DNA of 64,000 bases from contig CATABD010000001.1 of assembly GCA_949494735.1 (NCBI GenBank), positions 41,533 through 105,532 of the forward strand. The letters run 5' to 3'. A program made the position numbers and the translations under genes. Below, piece by piece: positions 8,627-17,081 of this stretch. The notes beneath the pieces were generated by a model. It ran no database searches. It saw only the letters and a list, made by a program, of their open reading frames with translations, and was not told the DNA's origin. Source of the DNA: an uncultured Oscillospiraceae bacterium (lineage in GTDB: Bacteria; Bacillota; Clostridia; Oscillospirales; Oscillospiraceae). Each line of letters begins with the position of its first letter. Positions within the stretch are counted from its first letter, which is position 1.

Positions 8627-9094
8627 TTACCGGCCGACCTCCAGCCCGCTGGAAATCACAGATTTCAGCGTGTTGAACGCGGTGACGTCGGAGGCGAAGG
8701 CCCGGGTGGCCGCCATAGCGTCCGCCATTTCCTTCACCATGTCCACGTTGGGGAGTTCCAGGTATCCGTCCTCATCCGCATCGGGATGGGTGGGGTCATA
8801 GACGATTTTCATGGGGGACTCATCCTCCACAATCTCGGTCACCCGCACGCCGCCGGCGGTGGGGCTGACATCCTTGTTGGACACCGCGCCGCTCATGGCG
8901 CGGGCCATGGCCTCCCGGAAGCTGTCGCGCCCGCTCACCGCCTCGAACACCACCATTTTCCGGCGGTAGGCGCCCTCGCCGTTCTCCACCCGCGTGGTCT
9001 GGGAATTGGTCACGTTCTCCGCCACGATATCCAGCCGCAGCTGCTGGGCGGTGAGGCCGGAACCAATGATATTGATAGAATTCATGAAGCCCAT
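8627..9094 (-). CDS. flgC: Flagellar basal-body rod protein FlgC
   Basis: 155 residues. The amino helix (INIIGSGLTAQQLRLDIVAE followed by NVTNSQTTR) and the carboxyl segment (ELPNVDMVKEMADAMAATRA followed by FASDVTAFNTLKSVISSGL) are the diagnostic rod-protein motifs. FlgC is one of the proximal rod proteins, assembled with FlgB and FlgF beyond the cell membrane. A GGGGG-type Shine-Dalgarno lies eight bases before ATG 9094. The gap from flgB is 59 bases. Confidence 0.95.
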   Translation of the reverse strand: MGFMNSINIIGSGLTAQQLRLDIVAENVTNSQTTRVENGEGAYRRKMVVFEAVSGRDSFREAMARAMSGAVSNKDVSPTAGGVRVTEIVEDESPMKIVYDPTHPDADEDGYLELPNVDMVKEMADAMAATRAFASDVTAFNTLKSVISSGLEVGR

Positions 9095-9153
9095 CGTTCA
9101 TTACCCCCTTGTTTTGTCGCGTCCCGCCTGCGGGCCGCAGGGCTCACGCGCTT

Positions 9154-9543
9154 TTACTGGCCCTTGACGGCCATGCGCAGAATGGCATAGTGCTTGTTGA
9201 TGGCCTGGTAGACATACTGCTGCTGGTACGCGTTGCGGATCAGCTCCACCATCTGCTCCGTGGTATCCACCCCGTTGTCGTCCATGCGCTTTTGCTCCCG
9301 GGCCTCAAACACGGTGACCTCCGGGTCCTCCAGGATATCCCGCACCGACTTCTCTGCCTCCCCGGGGTGGGCGGCGGCCTGCTCCAGCTTGCTCCGAATG
9401 CTCTCCTCGAACGTGACGACCTTGGCCTTATAGTTGGGTGTCTCCGCGTTGGCAATATTATCCAGGATCGCGGCCTGCTTCGTCCAAAGGAAGCCTACAG
9501 ATTTTTCTAGCAGCAAAGCGGAATTGCTCGTTAAAATATCCAT
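9154..9543 (-). CDS. flgB: Flagellar basal-body rod protein FlgB
   Basis: 129 residues from ATG 9543, which has a GGAGGG site eight bases upstream. The frame stays open further upstream, but that extension has no family resemblance and lacks a ribosome binding site. The motif DILTSNSALLLEKSVGFLWT followed by KQAAILDNIANAETPNYKAK is the FlgB rod signature, and VELIRNAYQQQYVYQAINKH ends the protein. FlgB is a proximal rod component. It is the first gene of the operon. Confidence 0.95.
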   Translation of the reverse strand: MDILTSNSALLLEKSVGFLWTKQAAILDNIANAETPNYKAKVVTFEESIRSKLEQAAAHPGEAEKSVRDILEDPEVTVFEAREQKRMDDNGVDTTEQMVELIRNAYQQQYVYQAINKHYAILRMAVKGQ

Positions 9544-9769
9544 ACCTGAACCCTCCCTCGTGCGTGGCCGCAGCCTGCCCGCGGCACACATCATGAATAC
9601 TATGAAACGGCGTTTCGGAACATGCGAAAAAATGGGGACCACCCAGACCGGTCAATCTCCGCCCACCGGCGGTTCCCGCTCAAATGGCCCACAAGATCAA
9701 TGCGGGAACCAATACAGCCCCCTTCCGCTGCACCGAACACTTTTATACACCACATCATAGCGGCAGTTA

Positions 9770-9798
9770 ATTATAGCATGGCACGGAAAAAAACGCAA
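9770..9798 (-). promoter_or_regulatory. Candidate sigma-A promoter of the flagellar operon
   Basis: Reading the minus strand, TTGCGT (9793-9798) is followed after 17 bases by a perfect TATAAT (9770-9775). This predicts a start near 9763 and a leader of about 220 bases before flgB. A second weaker TATAAA-like box lies near 9742-9747. No sigma-28 consensus was noticed. The 677-base interval 9544-10220 has no gene that I can support; besides this promoter it holds a structured segment at 9963-10034 and the terminator at 10175-10209. Confidence 0.55.
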
Positions 9799-9962
9799 CA
9801 TGTTTTTGCCCTTTTGGGCAATGAAACCTAGTGCCAAAGTGCTGGTAAAATATTCCGAATACTCCTTATTTTCCAGATTCTTCAAGGTGTTTCCACCTGA
9901 CGGATTGCCTGCCCACAATATATAGTATGCGTGGTCTGCCCACCCCAATCCCTACCCCTCAG

Positions 9963-10034
9963 CGGGTGAAAGCTGGAGGCAAAACCACTCCGCAGGCACA
10001 AAGCCGAACCCTTGCCACAGCCTTTTTTCACCCG
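9963..10034. other. Candidate structured RNA or palindromic element upstream of the flagellar operon
   Basis: A 9-bp perfect inverted pair (CGGGTGAAA at 9963-9971, TTTCACCCG at 10026-10034) is extended by GCTG/CAGC (9972-9975 with 10018-10021). It encloses two smaller hairpins: GGAG/CTCC (9975-9978 with 9988-9991) and GGCA/TGCC (9995-9998 with 10013-10016). The result is a possible three-way junction. It lies about 420 bases upstream of flgB in the divergent gap between the flagellar and hexuronate operons. I could not match it to a known riboswitch, and the transcribed strand is unknown. Confidence 0.35.
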
Positions 10035-10174
10035 GAACCCCCCATCAATTGATGTCCATCCCTCAGCTTACTCGTGTACGTTACAGGGACTTGCAAAACC
10101 TCTGCACATGTCCCCGCATGTTTACCCGGAGCCATATATTCTTTGTCACACTCCATGAGATGTAAAGACATGTG

Positions 10175-10209
10175 AAAAAGCCTGCCGAACAAATTTCAGC
10201 AGGCTTTTT
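10175..10209 (-). terminator. Intrinsic terminator of the hexuronate (uxaA) operon
   Basis: Eleven-base perfect stem AAAAAGCCTGC / GCAGGCTTTTT around a 13-base loop, ending in a T-run on the minus strand. It lies just after the uxaA stop codon at 10221. The A-run on the other side means it may also terminate plus-strand transcripts. Confidence 0.85.
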
Positions 10210-10220
10210 CCCGGCTTGTT

Positions 10221-11699
10221 TCAGAGCACCACGCCGTCCTTGAAAATGGAAATCTCCCGGAAGCCCTGTTCCTCCGCGCGGGTGGGCTTGCCGCTTGCCA
10301 CCTCCAGCACAAAGTCCAGCAGCCGGTCCCCGGCGCCGTCCAGGCTCTCCCCTTGGGCCACGGTTCCGGCGTTAAAGTCGATCCAGTTCCCCTTTTTCTC
10401 AAACAGGGGGGTGTTGGTGGAAATCTTCACCGTGGGGGCGGGGGCCCCGAAGGGCGTCCCCCGGCCTGTGGTGAACAGGATCAGGTGGGCCCCCGCCGCC
10501 GTCAGGGCGGTGGCGGACACCAGGTCGTTGCCCGGGCCGGACAGCAGGTTGAGGCCCTTTTTCACCACTGCCCCGCCGTAGTCCAGCACGTCCACAATCT
10601 GGGCGCTGCCCCCCTTCTGGACGCAGCCGCAGGATTTGTCCTCCAGCGTGGTAATGCCCCCGGCCTTGTTGCCGGGGCTGGGGTTCTCGTACACCACCTG
10701 GTTGTGGGAGGTGAAGTAGCCCTTGAAGTCCTCAATCATCTTCACCGCCTTGCGGAACACCGCTTCGTCCCGGCACCGCTCAAAGAGGATGGACTCCGCG
10801 CCGAACATCTCGGGCACCTCGGTGAGCACCGTAGAGCCCCCCAGGGCGATGAGCCGGTCGGAGAACCGGCCTACGGTGGGGTTGGCGGTGATGCCGGACA
10901 GGCCGTCCGACCCGCCACACTTCATGCCCACCACCAGCTCCGACGCGGGGAGTTCCTCCCTTCGGAAGCCCCCGGCGTAGTCCGCCAGCTCCTTCAGCAG
11001 CGCGGAGCCCGCCGCGATCTCGTCGGGGACCTCCTGGCAGACCAGGAACTTCACCCGGTTTTCGTCATAGGGCCCCAGCTCCGCCTTGAACTGCTCCTGG
11101 GTCAGGTTCTCGCACCCCAGGCCCAGCACCAGCACGCCCCCGGCGTTGGGGTGGCGGGCTAGGGCGGCCAGCAGCCTGCGGGTCTGGGCATGGTCATCCC
11201 CCATCTGGCTGCACCCGAAGGGATGGGGAAAGGTGTAAAGCCCTTCCACCGTACCCTGAACCAGGTGCTGGTTTTCCCGCACCAGCCGCTGGGCAATGGA
11301 ATTGACGCAACCCACGGTGGGGATAATCCACAGCTCGTTGCGGATGGCCGCCCGGCCATCCAGCCGCCGGTAGCCCCGGAAGGTTCGGGGCTTTACACTG
11401 GACAGCTCATAGGTTTTGTGGTCATAGCGGTATTCCCCGCCCTCGGACAGCCCCGTGCGCACATTGTGGACGTGGACCCAGGCCCCGGGGGCGATATCCG
11501 CCTTAGCCGTGCCAATGGCGCAGCCGTACTTCATGACCGCTTCCCCGGCGGAGATGGGGGTCAGGGCAATTTTATGGCCCCGCTGGATATCCTCGGCAGC
11601 GGCAAACTCCAGTCCGTCCACGGACAGTCCCTCGCCCTGGGCCACGTCCTCCAGGGCCACCGCCACGTTATCCCGGGGGTGAAGGCGGATGACTTTCAT
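10221..11699 (-). CDS. uxaA: Altronate dehydratase UxaA
   Basis: 492 residues, the normal length of full UxaA with both parts fused: an amino-terminal SAF-type domain (about 1-95, including GHKIALTPISAGEAVMKYG) and the dehydratase body from YRRLDGRAAIRNELWIIPTV onward. Conserved features include HPFGCSQMGDD, MKCGGSDGLSGITANPTVG and the carboxyl GRGTPFGAPAPTVKISTN. The enzyme converts D-altronate to 2-keto-3-deoxygluconate in the galacturonate branch. It is the last gene of the minus hexuronate operon, 12 bases after uxaB and just before an intrinsic terminator. A GGGGGAACGGAG stretch precedes ATG 11699. Confidence 0.96.
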   Translation of the reverse strand: MKVIRLHPRDNVAVALEDVAQGEGLSVDGLEFAAAEDIQRGHKIALTPISAGEAVMKYGCAIGTAKADIAPGAWVHVHNVRTGLSEGGEYRYDHKTYELSSVKPRTFRGYRRLDGRAAIRNELWIIPTVGCVNSIAQRLVRENQHLVQGTVEGLYTFPHPFGCSQMGDDHAQTRRLLAALARHPNAGGVLVLGLGCENLTQEQFKAELGPYDENRVKFLVCQEVPDEIAAGSALLKELADYAGGFRREELPASELVVGMKCGGSDGLSGITANPTVGRFSDRLIALGGSTVLTEVPEMFGAESILFERCRDEAVFRKAVKMIEDFKGYFTSHNQVVYENPSPGNKAGGITTLEDKSCGCVQKGGSAQIVDVLDYGGAVVKKGLNLLSGPGNDLVSATALTAAGAHLILFTTGRGTPFGAPAPTVKISTNTPLFEKKGNWIDFNAGTVAQGESLDGAGDRLLDFVLEVASGKPTRAEEQGFREISIFKDGVVL

Positions 11700-11711
11700 C
11701 TCCGTTCCCCC

Positions 11712-13205
11712 TCACAGGCAGGCGGCAAAGGCCGCCTTGGCCCCCTGCTCCCGGATGAGCTTCAGCCCCGAGACAACCGCTGCCTCAAAGCCGTCCACCT
11801 CCGTCAGGTCCCGACCCCACATCCGCTCATTGGTCATCACGGCATGAACCAGCTCCTCCGGGCTGTCACCCCGGTGCTCATAATAGAACTCCAGCACCCA
11901 GCGGTCATCGGAGCAGACGTACTCGTTCCCCTTGGGGCGGCGGCACACCAGCCCCTTGTCGTCCAGCCTCTGGACATCGCCGGAGAAGAAGGCGATGTAG
12001 GCGGCGAAGCTCATGGTAAGGCAGGGGGGCAGCTCCCCCTTGGCCTCCATATACTCTAAGAAGGAGGGCATGTTCCGCGACCGCCACTTGGAGGTGGAGT
12101 TCAGGGAGATGGACATCAGCTCGTGATCCACAAAGGGGTTGTTGAATCGGTCCTGGACGGCGCCGGCGAAGTCCTCCAGATCCTTTTTATCCAGGGGAAG
12201 GGTGGGGATGACCTCCTCATAGAGCATTTTGTTCATAAAGTCCCGCAGCGTATCGTCCTGCATACAGTCCCGCACAATGTCGAAGCCCGCCAGGTAGGCC
12301 CCCAGCACAAAGCCGGTGTGGGCGCCGTTCAGGATGCGCACCTTGCGCTTTTTATAGGGGGTCACATCGGGCACCACCGGGCAGTTGAGCCCCGCCTTTT
12401 TGAAGGGGAGCTTTTCCTCCAGCCACGCCGGCCCCTCGATATTCCACACGCCAAAGATCTCGCCCACGTCGATGAGCTGGTCGCGGTAGCCGTTGGCCTC
12501 CTCCATTTTGGCCGCCTCGGCGGGGTCCTTCACCCGGCCGGGGACAATACGGTCCACCAGGGTGGAGCAGAAGGTGCAGTCCTCGTTGACGTACTTTTTG
12601 AAGCCGTCCCCCAGCCCCCACTGGTCCACATACTGGTTGACGCACTTGAGCAGCTCCATTCCGTTGTTGTCAATGAGCTCGCAGGACAGGATGACCAGCC
12701 CCGGCTTGCCAGCCTGCCAGCGCTTATATAGTACCTGGGTGAGCTTGCCGGGGAAGGAGGAGGCGGGCACGTCGTCCAATTGGCAGGCGCTCTCGTAGAC
12801 GATGCCCGCCTCGGTGGTGTTGGACACCACGTACTCCAGGCTGTCCGAGACAGCCACCTCCATCATGGCGTCGAAGTCCGCCTTCTCGTAGGGGTTGAGG
12901 CAGCGGGACACGGAAGAAATGACCCGCTTTTTGTCCACCCGCCCGCCGTTCTCCCTGCCCCGGAGGTAGAGGGTGTACAGCCCCTGCTGGTCGTTGATGA
13001 GCCCCGACAGGCCGGGGGCAATGGGCTGCACCAGCACGCACTTGCCGTTCCACCCCGCCTTCTCGTTGGACACATCGAACCAGTAATTCACAAAGGCCCG
13101 CAGAAAGTTCCCCTCGCCGAACTGGAGCACCTTTTCCGGCGCGTCCTTCAGCAAATATCCCTGATAGCCCAGCTTCTCCAGGGTCTCGTAGCTCAGTTTT
13201 TCCAT
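11712..13205 (-). CDS. uxaB: Tagaturonate reductase UxaB
   Basis: 497 residues of the long-chain mannitol dehydrogenase family. The nucleotide-binding opening is VLQFGEGNFLRAFVNYWFD near residues 27-45, and the catalytic region reads KVRILNGAHTGFVLGAYLAG. These match the UxaB subfamily rather than mannitol dehydrogenase or UxuB. It reduces D-tagaturonate to D-altronate with NADH. Position between an MFS transporter and uxaA supports the assignment. A separate paralogue of the same superfamily (UxuB) lies at 22138-23757, so the two reductions have separate enzymes. GGGAG site before ATG 13205. Confidence 0.94.
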   Translation of the reverse strand: MEKLSYETLEKLGYQGYLLKDAPEKVLQFGEGNFLRAFVNYWFDVSNEKAGWNGKCVLVQPIAPGLSGLINDQQGLYTLYLRGRENGGRVDKKRVISSVSRCLNPYEKADFDAMMEVAVSDSLEYVVSNTTEAGIVYESACQLDDVPASSFPGKLTQVLYKRWQAGKPGLVILSCELIDNNGMELLKCVNQYVDQWGLGDGFKKYVNEDCTFCSTLVDRIVPGRVKDPAEAAKMEEANGYRDQLIDVGEIFGVWNIEGPAWLEEKLPFKKAGLNCPVVPDVTPYKKRKVRILNGAHTGFVLGAYLAGFDIVRDCMQDDTLRDFMNKMLYEEVIPTLPLDKKDLEDFAGAVQDRFNNPFVDHELMSISLNSTSKWRSRNMPSFLEYMEAKGELPPCLTMSFAAYIAFFSGDVQRLDDKGLVCRRPKGNEYVCSDDRWVLEFYYEHRGDSPEELVHAVMTNERMWGRDLTEVDGFEAAVVSGLKLIREQGAKAAFAACL

Positions 13206-13223
13206 ACTTGCTCTCCCTTTCGG

Positions 13224-14435
13224 TCAATTCGTTTTATTTTCCCGTGCGTCCATCCGCTTTACGCTGAGTACGCTGAGCACGATGCTCAGCAGCAGCAGCG
13301 CGGTGAGCACGGCCACCAGGCCCATACCCGCCTGGATGCCCGCCCGCTCGGCCACCTGGCCCACCAGGAAGGGGGTGATGATGCCCCCCACGCTGCCGGT
13401 GAAGATCATGATGCTGCACCCCAGGTCGTTGCCCCGGATGCAGTCGCTGCCGAAGGCGAAGGCAGTGGGGTAGATGGTAGCCATAAACAGGCCCACCCCC
13501 ACCAGGCCCAGGATGATGGGCGCCGGAGTGCGGCTGAAGAACATCACCAGGAAGCAGGCAAAGAAGCCCGCCCCGTCCAGCAGCAGCAGCTTATTCCGGG
13601 ATACCTTGCCGGTGATGGCCGCGCCGATCATCCGCCCGATGAAGATGACCAGCCACAAAAGGCTGTTCATCAGCTGGGACCAGCTGGCGTCCAGGATGCC
13701 CATGTCCTGGAAGTAGGTCACCAGCCAGCCCACAATGGCGTACTCCGCCGAGATGTAGAACAGCAGCATGGCGCTGCCCAGCCAGAACTGCTTCACCTTG
13801 AGGAAGCTGCGATCCGCGGAACGCACCCCCTTCCGGGGGGGCTCGGCGGGCAGGGGCATTCTGGCGTATACGATAAGCTGGCTCAGACACACCAGGCACA
13901 AAAGCCCCGCCATCAGCCGCCAGCCGAAGCCGGGCCACCGCCCCGCGCAGAATACCAGCAGCAGCGGCGAGAGCAGCGCCCCCACCGCGAAGCAGCCGTG
14001 GAGCAGGTTATACCCCCGGGTGGCCTTGTCACCGGGGAGGGTGGAGATCATGGTGTTGGCGAAGTTGGAATTTCCCCCCCGGGCCACCCCCGTCATCAGG
14101 AAGGCGGCCACCAGCAGCGGCGCGGCCCCCAGCCCGGCGGCAAAGATGAGGTAGGCCACCATCATCCACACCGCCGTGGCCAGCACCGCCCGCCGCCGCC
14201 CCAGCCACAGGGGCAGGAACCCCGCCAGCAGCACCGAGATCAGGTTCCCCACCGACTGGCAGCTGAGCAGCACGCCCGACAGGTCGTAGCTGAAGCCGTA
14301 GGTCTCCCGCAGGAAGGGGATGAAGGACCCCAGGGGCTGGGACGCCGCCCCGCTGACAAAAAAGCTGAACAGGACGCAGCACAGCAGCTGGTCCTGCCGC
14401 CGCTCCGCCTGGGTCTTTGCCGCCGCCGCGCTCAC
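13224..14435 (-). CDS. Major facilitator transporter, probably for hexuronates
   Basis: 403 residues with about 12 hydrophobic helices, the MFS pattern. The first helix opens with LLCCVLFSFFVSGAASQPLG and the central loop is near residue 200. GTG at 14433-14435 overlaps the uxaC stop in a GTGA arrangement, so the two are translationally coupled. Embedded among uxaC, uxaB and uxaA, it most likely imports galacturonate, glucuronate or a related uronate; the substrate is an inference from context. It does not look like the E. coli ExuT anion:cation symporter subfamily by eye. A TRAP system in the divergent operon (18990-22064) may serve an overlapping substrate. Confidence 0.8.
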   Translation of the reverse strand: MSAAAAKTQAERRQDQLLCCVLFSFFVSGAASQPLGSFIPFLRETYGFSYDLSGVLLSCQSVGNLISVLLAGFLPLWLGRRRAVLATAVWMMVAYLIFAAGLGAAPLLVAAFLMTGVARGGNSNFANTMISTLPGDKATRGYNLLHGCFAVGALLSPLLLVFCAGRWPGFGWRLMAGLLCLVCLSQLIVYARMPLPAEPPRKGVRSADRSFLKVKQFWLGSAMLLFYISAEYAIVGWLVTYFQDMGILDASWSQLMNSLLWLVIFIGRMIGAAITGKVSRNKLLLLDGAGFFACFLVMFFSRTPAPIILGLVGVGLFMATIYPTAFAFGSDCIRGNDLGCSIMIFTGSVGGIITPFLVGQVAERAGIQAGMGLVAVLTALLLLSIVLSVLSVKRMDARENKTN

Positions 14436-15865
14436 AGGGCGAAGTACCGGGCGGCGTTGTTGTAGCAGATGCCCTCCACGATCTTCTTCAGGGGCGCCTC
14501 ACAGTTGGGGTACTCGCCGTTTTCCACCCACTCGCCGATGAGATTGCACAGAATGCGGCGGAAGTAGTCGTGCCGGGCATAGGAGAGGAAGGAACGGGAG
14601 TCGGTGAGCATGCCCACGAAATTGCCCAGCAGCCCCAGGTTGGCCAGCGACTTCATCTGGGCCTCCATTCCGGACCTGGTGTCGTTAAACCACCAGGCGG
14701 AGCCGTGCTGGAGCTTGCCGGGCAGCTCGTCGGACTGGAAGCAGCCCAAGATGGTGCCCAGCTGCTCGTTGTCGGCGGGGTTCAGGGAGTAGAGGATGGT
14801 CTTGGGGCAGCGGCCCTCGGCGTCCAGGGCGGAGAGCAGACGGGCCACGGCCTCGCCGCAGGTGTTCTGGGAGATGGCGTCGAAGCCGGTGTCCGGCCCC
14901 ATCTTGGCGTACATCCGCTCGTTCATGTTGCGCATGCAGGAGTAGTGCAGCTGCATGGCGATGTTCAGCCGGTGGTACTCCCGGCCCAGGTGGAGCAGAA
15001 TGGCGGTCTGGTAGCGCTCGGCGTCCTTGGTGCCCAGCTCTTCGCCCGCCATGGCCTTTTGGAACGCCTCGTTGGCCTTCTTGGGGGACGCGGGCCGGAA
15101 GGGCACATAGTCCAGGCCGTGGTCGCTGGCCCGGCAGCCCAGCTTGTGGAAAAACTCCAGGCGCTGGGTCAGGGCGGCGCAAACGTCCTCCACGCTGTCC
15201 AGGCTGTCCTTGCCCACGCTGGCGGCCAGCTTGCCGATATACTCCGCGAAGCCGGGCTTGTTGATGTTGATGGCCTTGTCCGGGCGGAAGGAGGGGCACA
15301 CCTTCACGCTGATGGTGGGGTCTGCGGCGATTTTCTCATGCCACTCCAGGGAATCGACGGGGTCGTCGGTGGTGCCCACCATGGCCACGTTGGCCTTTTT
15401 GATGATGCCGCGGACGGTGAGGTCCGGGTCGTGGCGCAGCTTTTCGTTGCAGAAATCCCAGCACTCCCGGGCGGTCTCCGGGGTGAGGGGCTTGTCATAG
15501 CCGAAGAACTGCCGCAGCTCCAGGTTACACCAGTGGTACATGGGGTTGCCGATGGCCATCTCCAGGGTCTCGGCAAACTTCACGAACCGCTCAAAGCCGG
15601 GCTTGGAGCCGGTGACATACTCCTCGCCCACGCCGTTGGAGCGCATAAGGCGCCACTTGTAATGGTCGCCGAAGTAGGTGCCGTCCGGATTCTCCCCACC
15701 CAGCCACACCTGGGCCAGGTCGTCGAACCGGCGGTCCTCATAGATCTCCCTGGGGGAGATATGGCAGTGGTAGTCCACCAGGGACATATGTTCCGCGTAG
15801 TCGTGGAACAGGCGCCGGGCGGTCTCGGTGCCCAGCAGGAAATCCTTGTCCATAAATTCCTTCAT
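14432..15865 (-). CDS. uxaC: Glucuronate isomerase (uronate isomerase) UxaC
   Basis: 477 residues from ATG 15865, supported by GGGAGGAAACGTC upstream. The frame continues open upstream but without family resemblance. The opening MKEFMDKDFLLGTETARRLF and the metal-binding DYHCHISPREI (His33, His35) are typical of UxaC, an amidohydrolase-fold enzyme. It interconverts D-glucuronate with D-fructuronate and D-galacturonate with D-tagaturonate, feeding UxuB and UxaB. The 148 bases between kdgK and this gene (15866-16013) carry GC-rich partial inverted repeats but no clear terminator. Confidence 0.97.
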   Translation of the reverse strand: MKEFMDKDFLLGTETARRLFHDYAEHMSLVDYHCHISPREIYEDRRFDDLAQVWLGGENPDGTYFGDHYKWRLMRSNGVGEEYVTGSKPGFERFVKFAETLEMAIGNPMYHWCNLELRQFFGYDKPLTPETARECWDFCNEKLRHDPDLTVRGIIKKANVAMVGTTDDPVDSLEWHEKIAADPTISVKVCPSFRPDKAININKPGFAEYIGKLAASVGKDSLDSVEDVCAALTQRLEFFHKLGCRASDHGLDYVPFRPASPKKANEAFQKAMAGEELGTKDAERYQTAILLHLGREYHRLNIAMQLHYSCMRNMNERMYAKMGPDTGFDAISQNTCGEAVARLLSALDAEGRCPKTILYSLNPADNEQLGTILGCFQSDELPGKLQHGSAWWFNDTRSGMEAQMKSLANLGLLGNFVGMLTDSRSFLSYARHDYFRRILCNLIGEWVENGEYPNCEAPLKKIVEGICYNNAARYFAL

Positions 15866-16013
15866 GACGTTTCCTCCCATTATAAAAATACGGCGGCCGC
15901 CCGCCCTGTCAGGAACGGACGGCCTCCCTTTTGGTTCGGCGTTTGTGATTGCCTGGTTTATGTATTGAGCGCGCTCCGACCCACCCGGGCCTGCGCGCCT
16001 GCCCTCGCGCTTC

Positions 16014-17042
16014 TTACCGCTGAATCCGCCCGGAGCCGTCTCCGCCGGCCAGCTTCTCCACCTCGGCCACGGTGACCATGTTGTAGTCGCCCTCAATGGA
16101 GTGCTTCAGGGCGGAGGCCGCCACCGCGAACTCCACCGCCGCCTGGGTGGACTTGCCGGTGAGCAGGGAGTAGATCAGCCCGCCGCCGAAGCTGTCGCCG
16201 CCGCCCACCCGGTCGATGATGTGCAGCTCGTACTTCTTGGAGAAGCAATACTCATTGGACGCCACGTCGTACAGCATGGCGCTCCAGCCGTTGTCAAAAG
16301 CGGAGTGGGACTCCCGGAGGGTGATGGCCACCTTCTCGAAGCCGAACTTGTCCGCCAGCTGCTTGGCCACGGACTTGTAGCCCTCGTGGTTGAGCTCGCC
16401 GCCGTAGATATCCGTGTTCTCCGCCTCGATGCCGAACACGTCCTTGGCGTCCTCCTCGTTGGAGATGCACACGTCCACGTACTGGCACAGCTCAGTCATG
16501 GCGGCCCGGGCCTGCTCCCGGGTCCACAGCTTGCCCCGGTAGTTCAGGTCGCAGGAGATCTTGACGTTGTGGGCCTTCGCCGCCTTGCAGGCCTCCTTGC
16601 AGATCTCCACCACGTTGGGCCCCAGGGCCGGGGTGATGCCGGTAAAGTGGAACCAGTCCACGCCCTCAAAAATCTTGTCCCAGTCGAAGTCGGCGGCAGT
16701 GGCCTCCTGGATGGCGGAGTGGGCCCGGTCGTAGATGCAGACGGAGCCGCGCTGGGAGGCGCCCTTCTCGTTGAAATAAATCCCCACCCGGTCGCCGCCC
16801 CGGACGATCATGCTGGTGTCCACGCCGTAGCGGCGCAGGGAGTTCACCGCCGCCTGCCCGATGGCATGGGCGGGCAGCTTGGTGACATAGGCTGCGTCCA
16901 GGCCGTAGTTGGCCAGGGATACGGCCACGTTGGCCTCGCCGCCGCCGAAGGTGAATTCCAGGTGGTCGGCCTGGACAAAGCGCTCATAGTTGTAGGGCTG
17001 AAGCCGGATCATCAGCTCGCCGAAGGTGACTACTTTAGACAT
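16014..17042 (-). CDS. kdgK: 2-keto-3-deoxygluconate kinase KdgK
   Basis: 342 residues of the PfkB/ribokinase family. The start is ATG 17042 (MSKVVTFGELMIRLQP), with GGAGG eight bases upstream; an upstream in-frame TTG lies on the wrong side of that site. FGGGEANVAVSLANYGLDAA near residues 32-51 and the catalytic GGGDSF (280-285, Asp283) are the family signatures. It phosphorylates 2-keto-3-deoxygluconate to KDPG for the aldolase encoded immediately upstream (gap 39 bases). Other PfkB sugar kinases are possible in principle, but the pathway context is strong. Confidence 0.93.
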   Translation of the reverse strand: MSKVVTFGELMIRLQPYNYERFVQADHLEFTFGGGEANVAVSLANYGLDAAYVTKLPAHAIGQAAVNSLRRYGVDTSMIVRGGDRVGIYFNEKGASQRGSVCIYDRAHSAIQEATAADFDWDKIFEGVDWFHFTGITPALGPNVVEICKEACKAAKAHNVKISCDLNYRGKLWTREQARAAMTELCQYVDVCISNEEDAKDVFGIEAENTDIYGGELNHEGYKSVAKQLADKFGFEKVAITLRESHSAFDNGWSAMLYDVASNEYCFSKKYELHIIDRVGGGDSFGGGLIYSLLTGKSTQAAVEFAVAASALKHSIEGDYNMVTVAEVEKLAGGDGSGRIQR

Positions 17043-17081
17043 TTTATGTTCCTCCAATTACTTTAATTATAGTGGCCCGCT

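Noticed and set aside
6385-8676. Long plus-strand frame opposite fliF and fliG
   Set aside because: Shadow of flagellar genes; no ribosome binding site and no recognisable protein motifs.
9963-10034. c-di-GMP-I (GEMM) riboswitch upstream of the flagellar operon
   Set aside because: The context is right, but the conserved GGACGCAAAGCC-type core and the tetraloop-receptor pair could not be matched on either strand; kept only as an unclassified structure.
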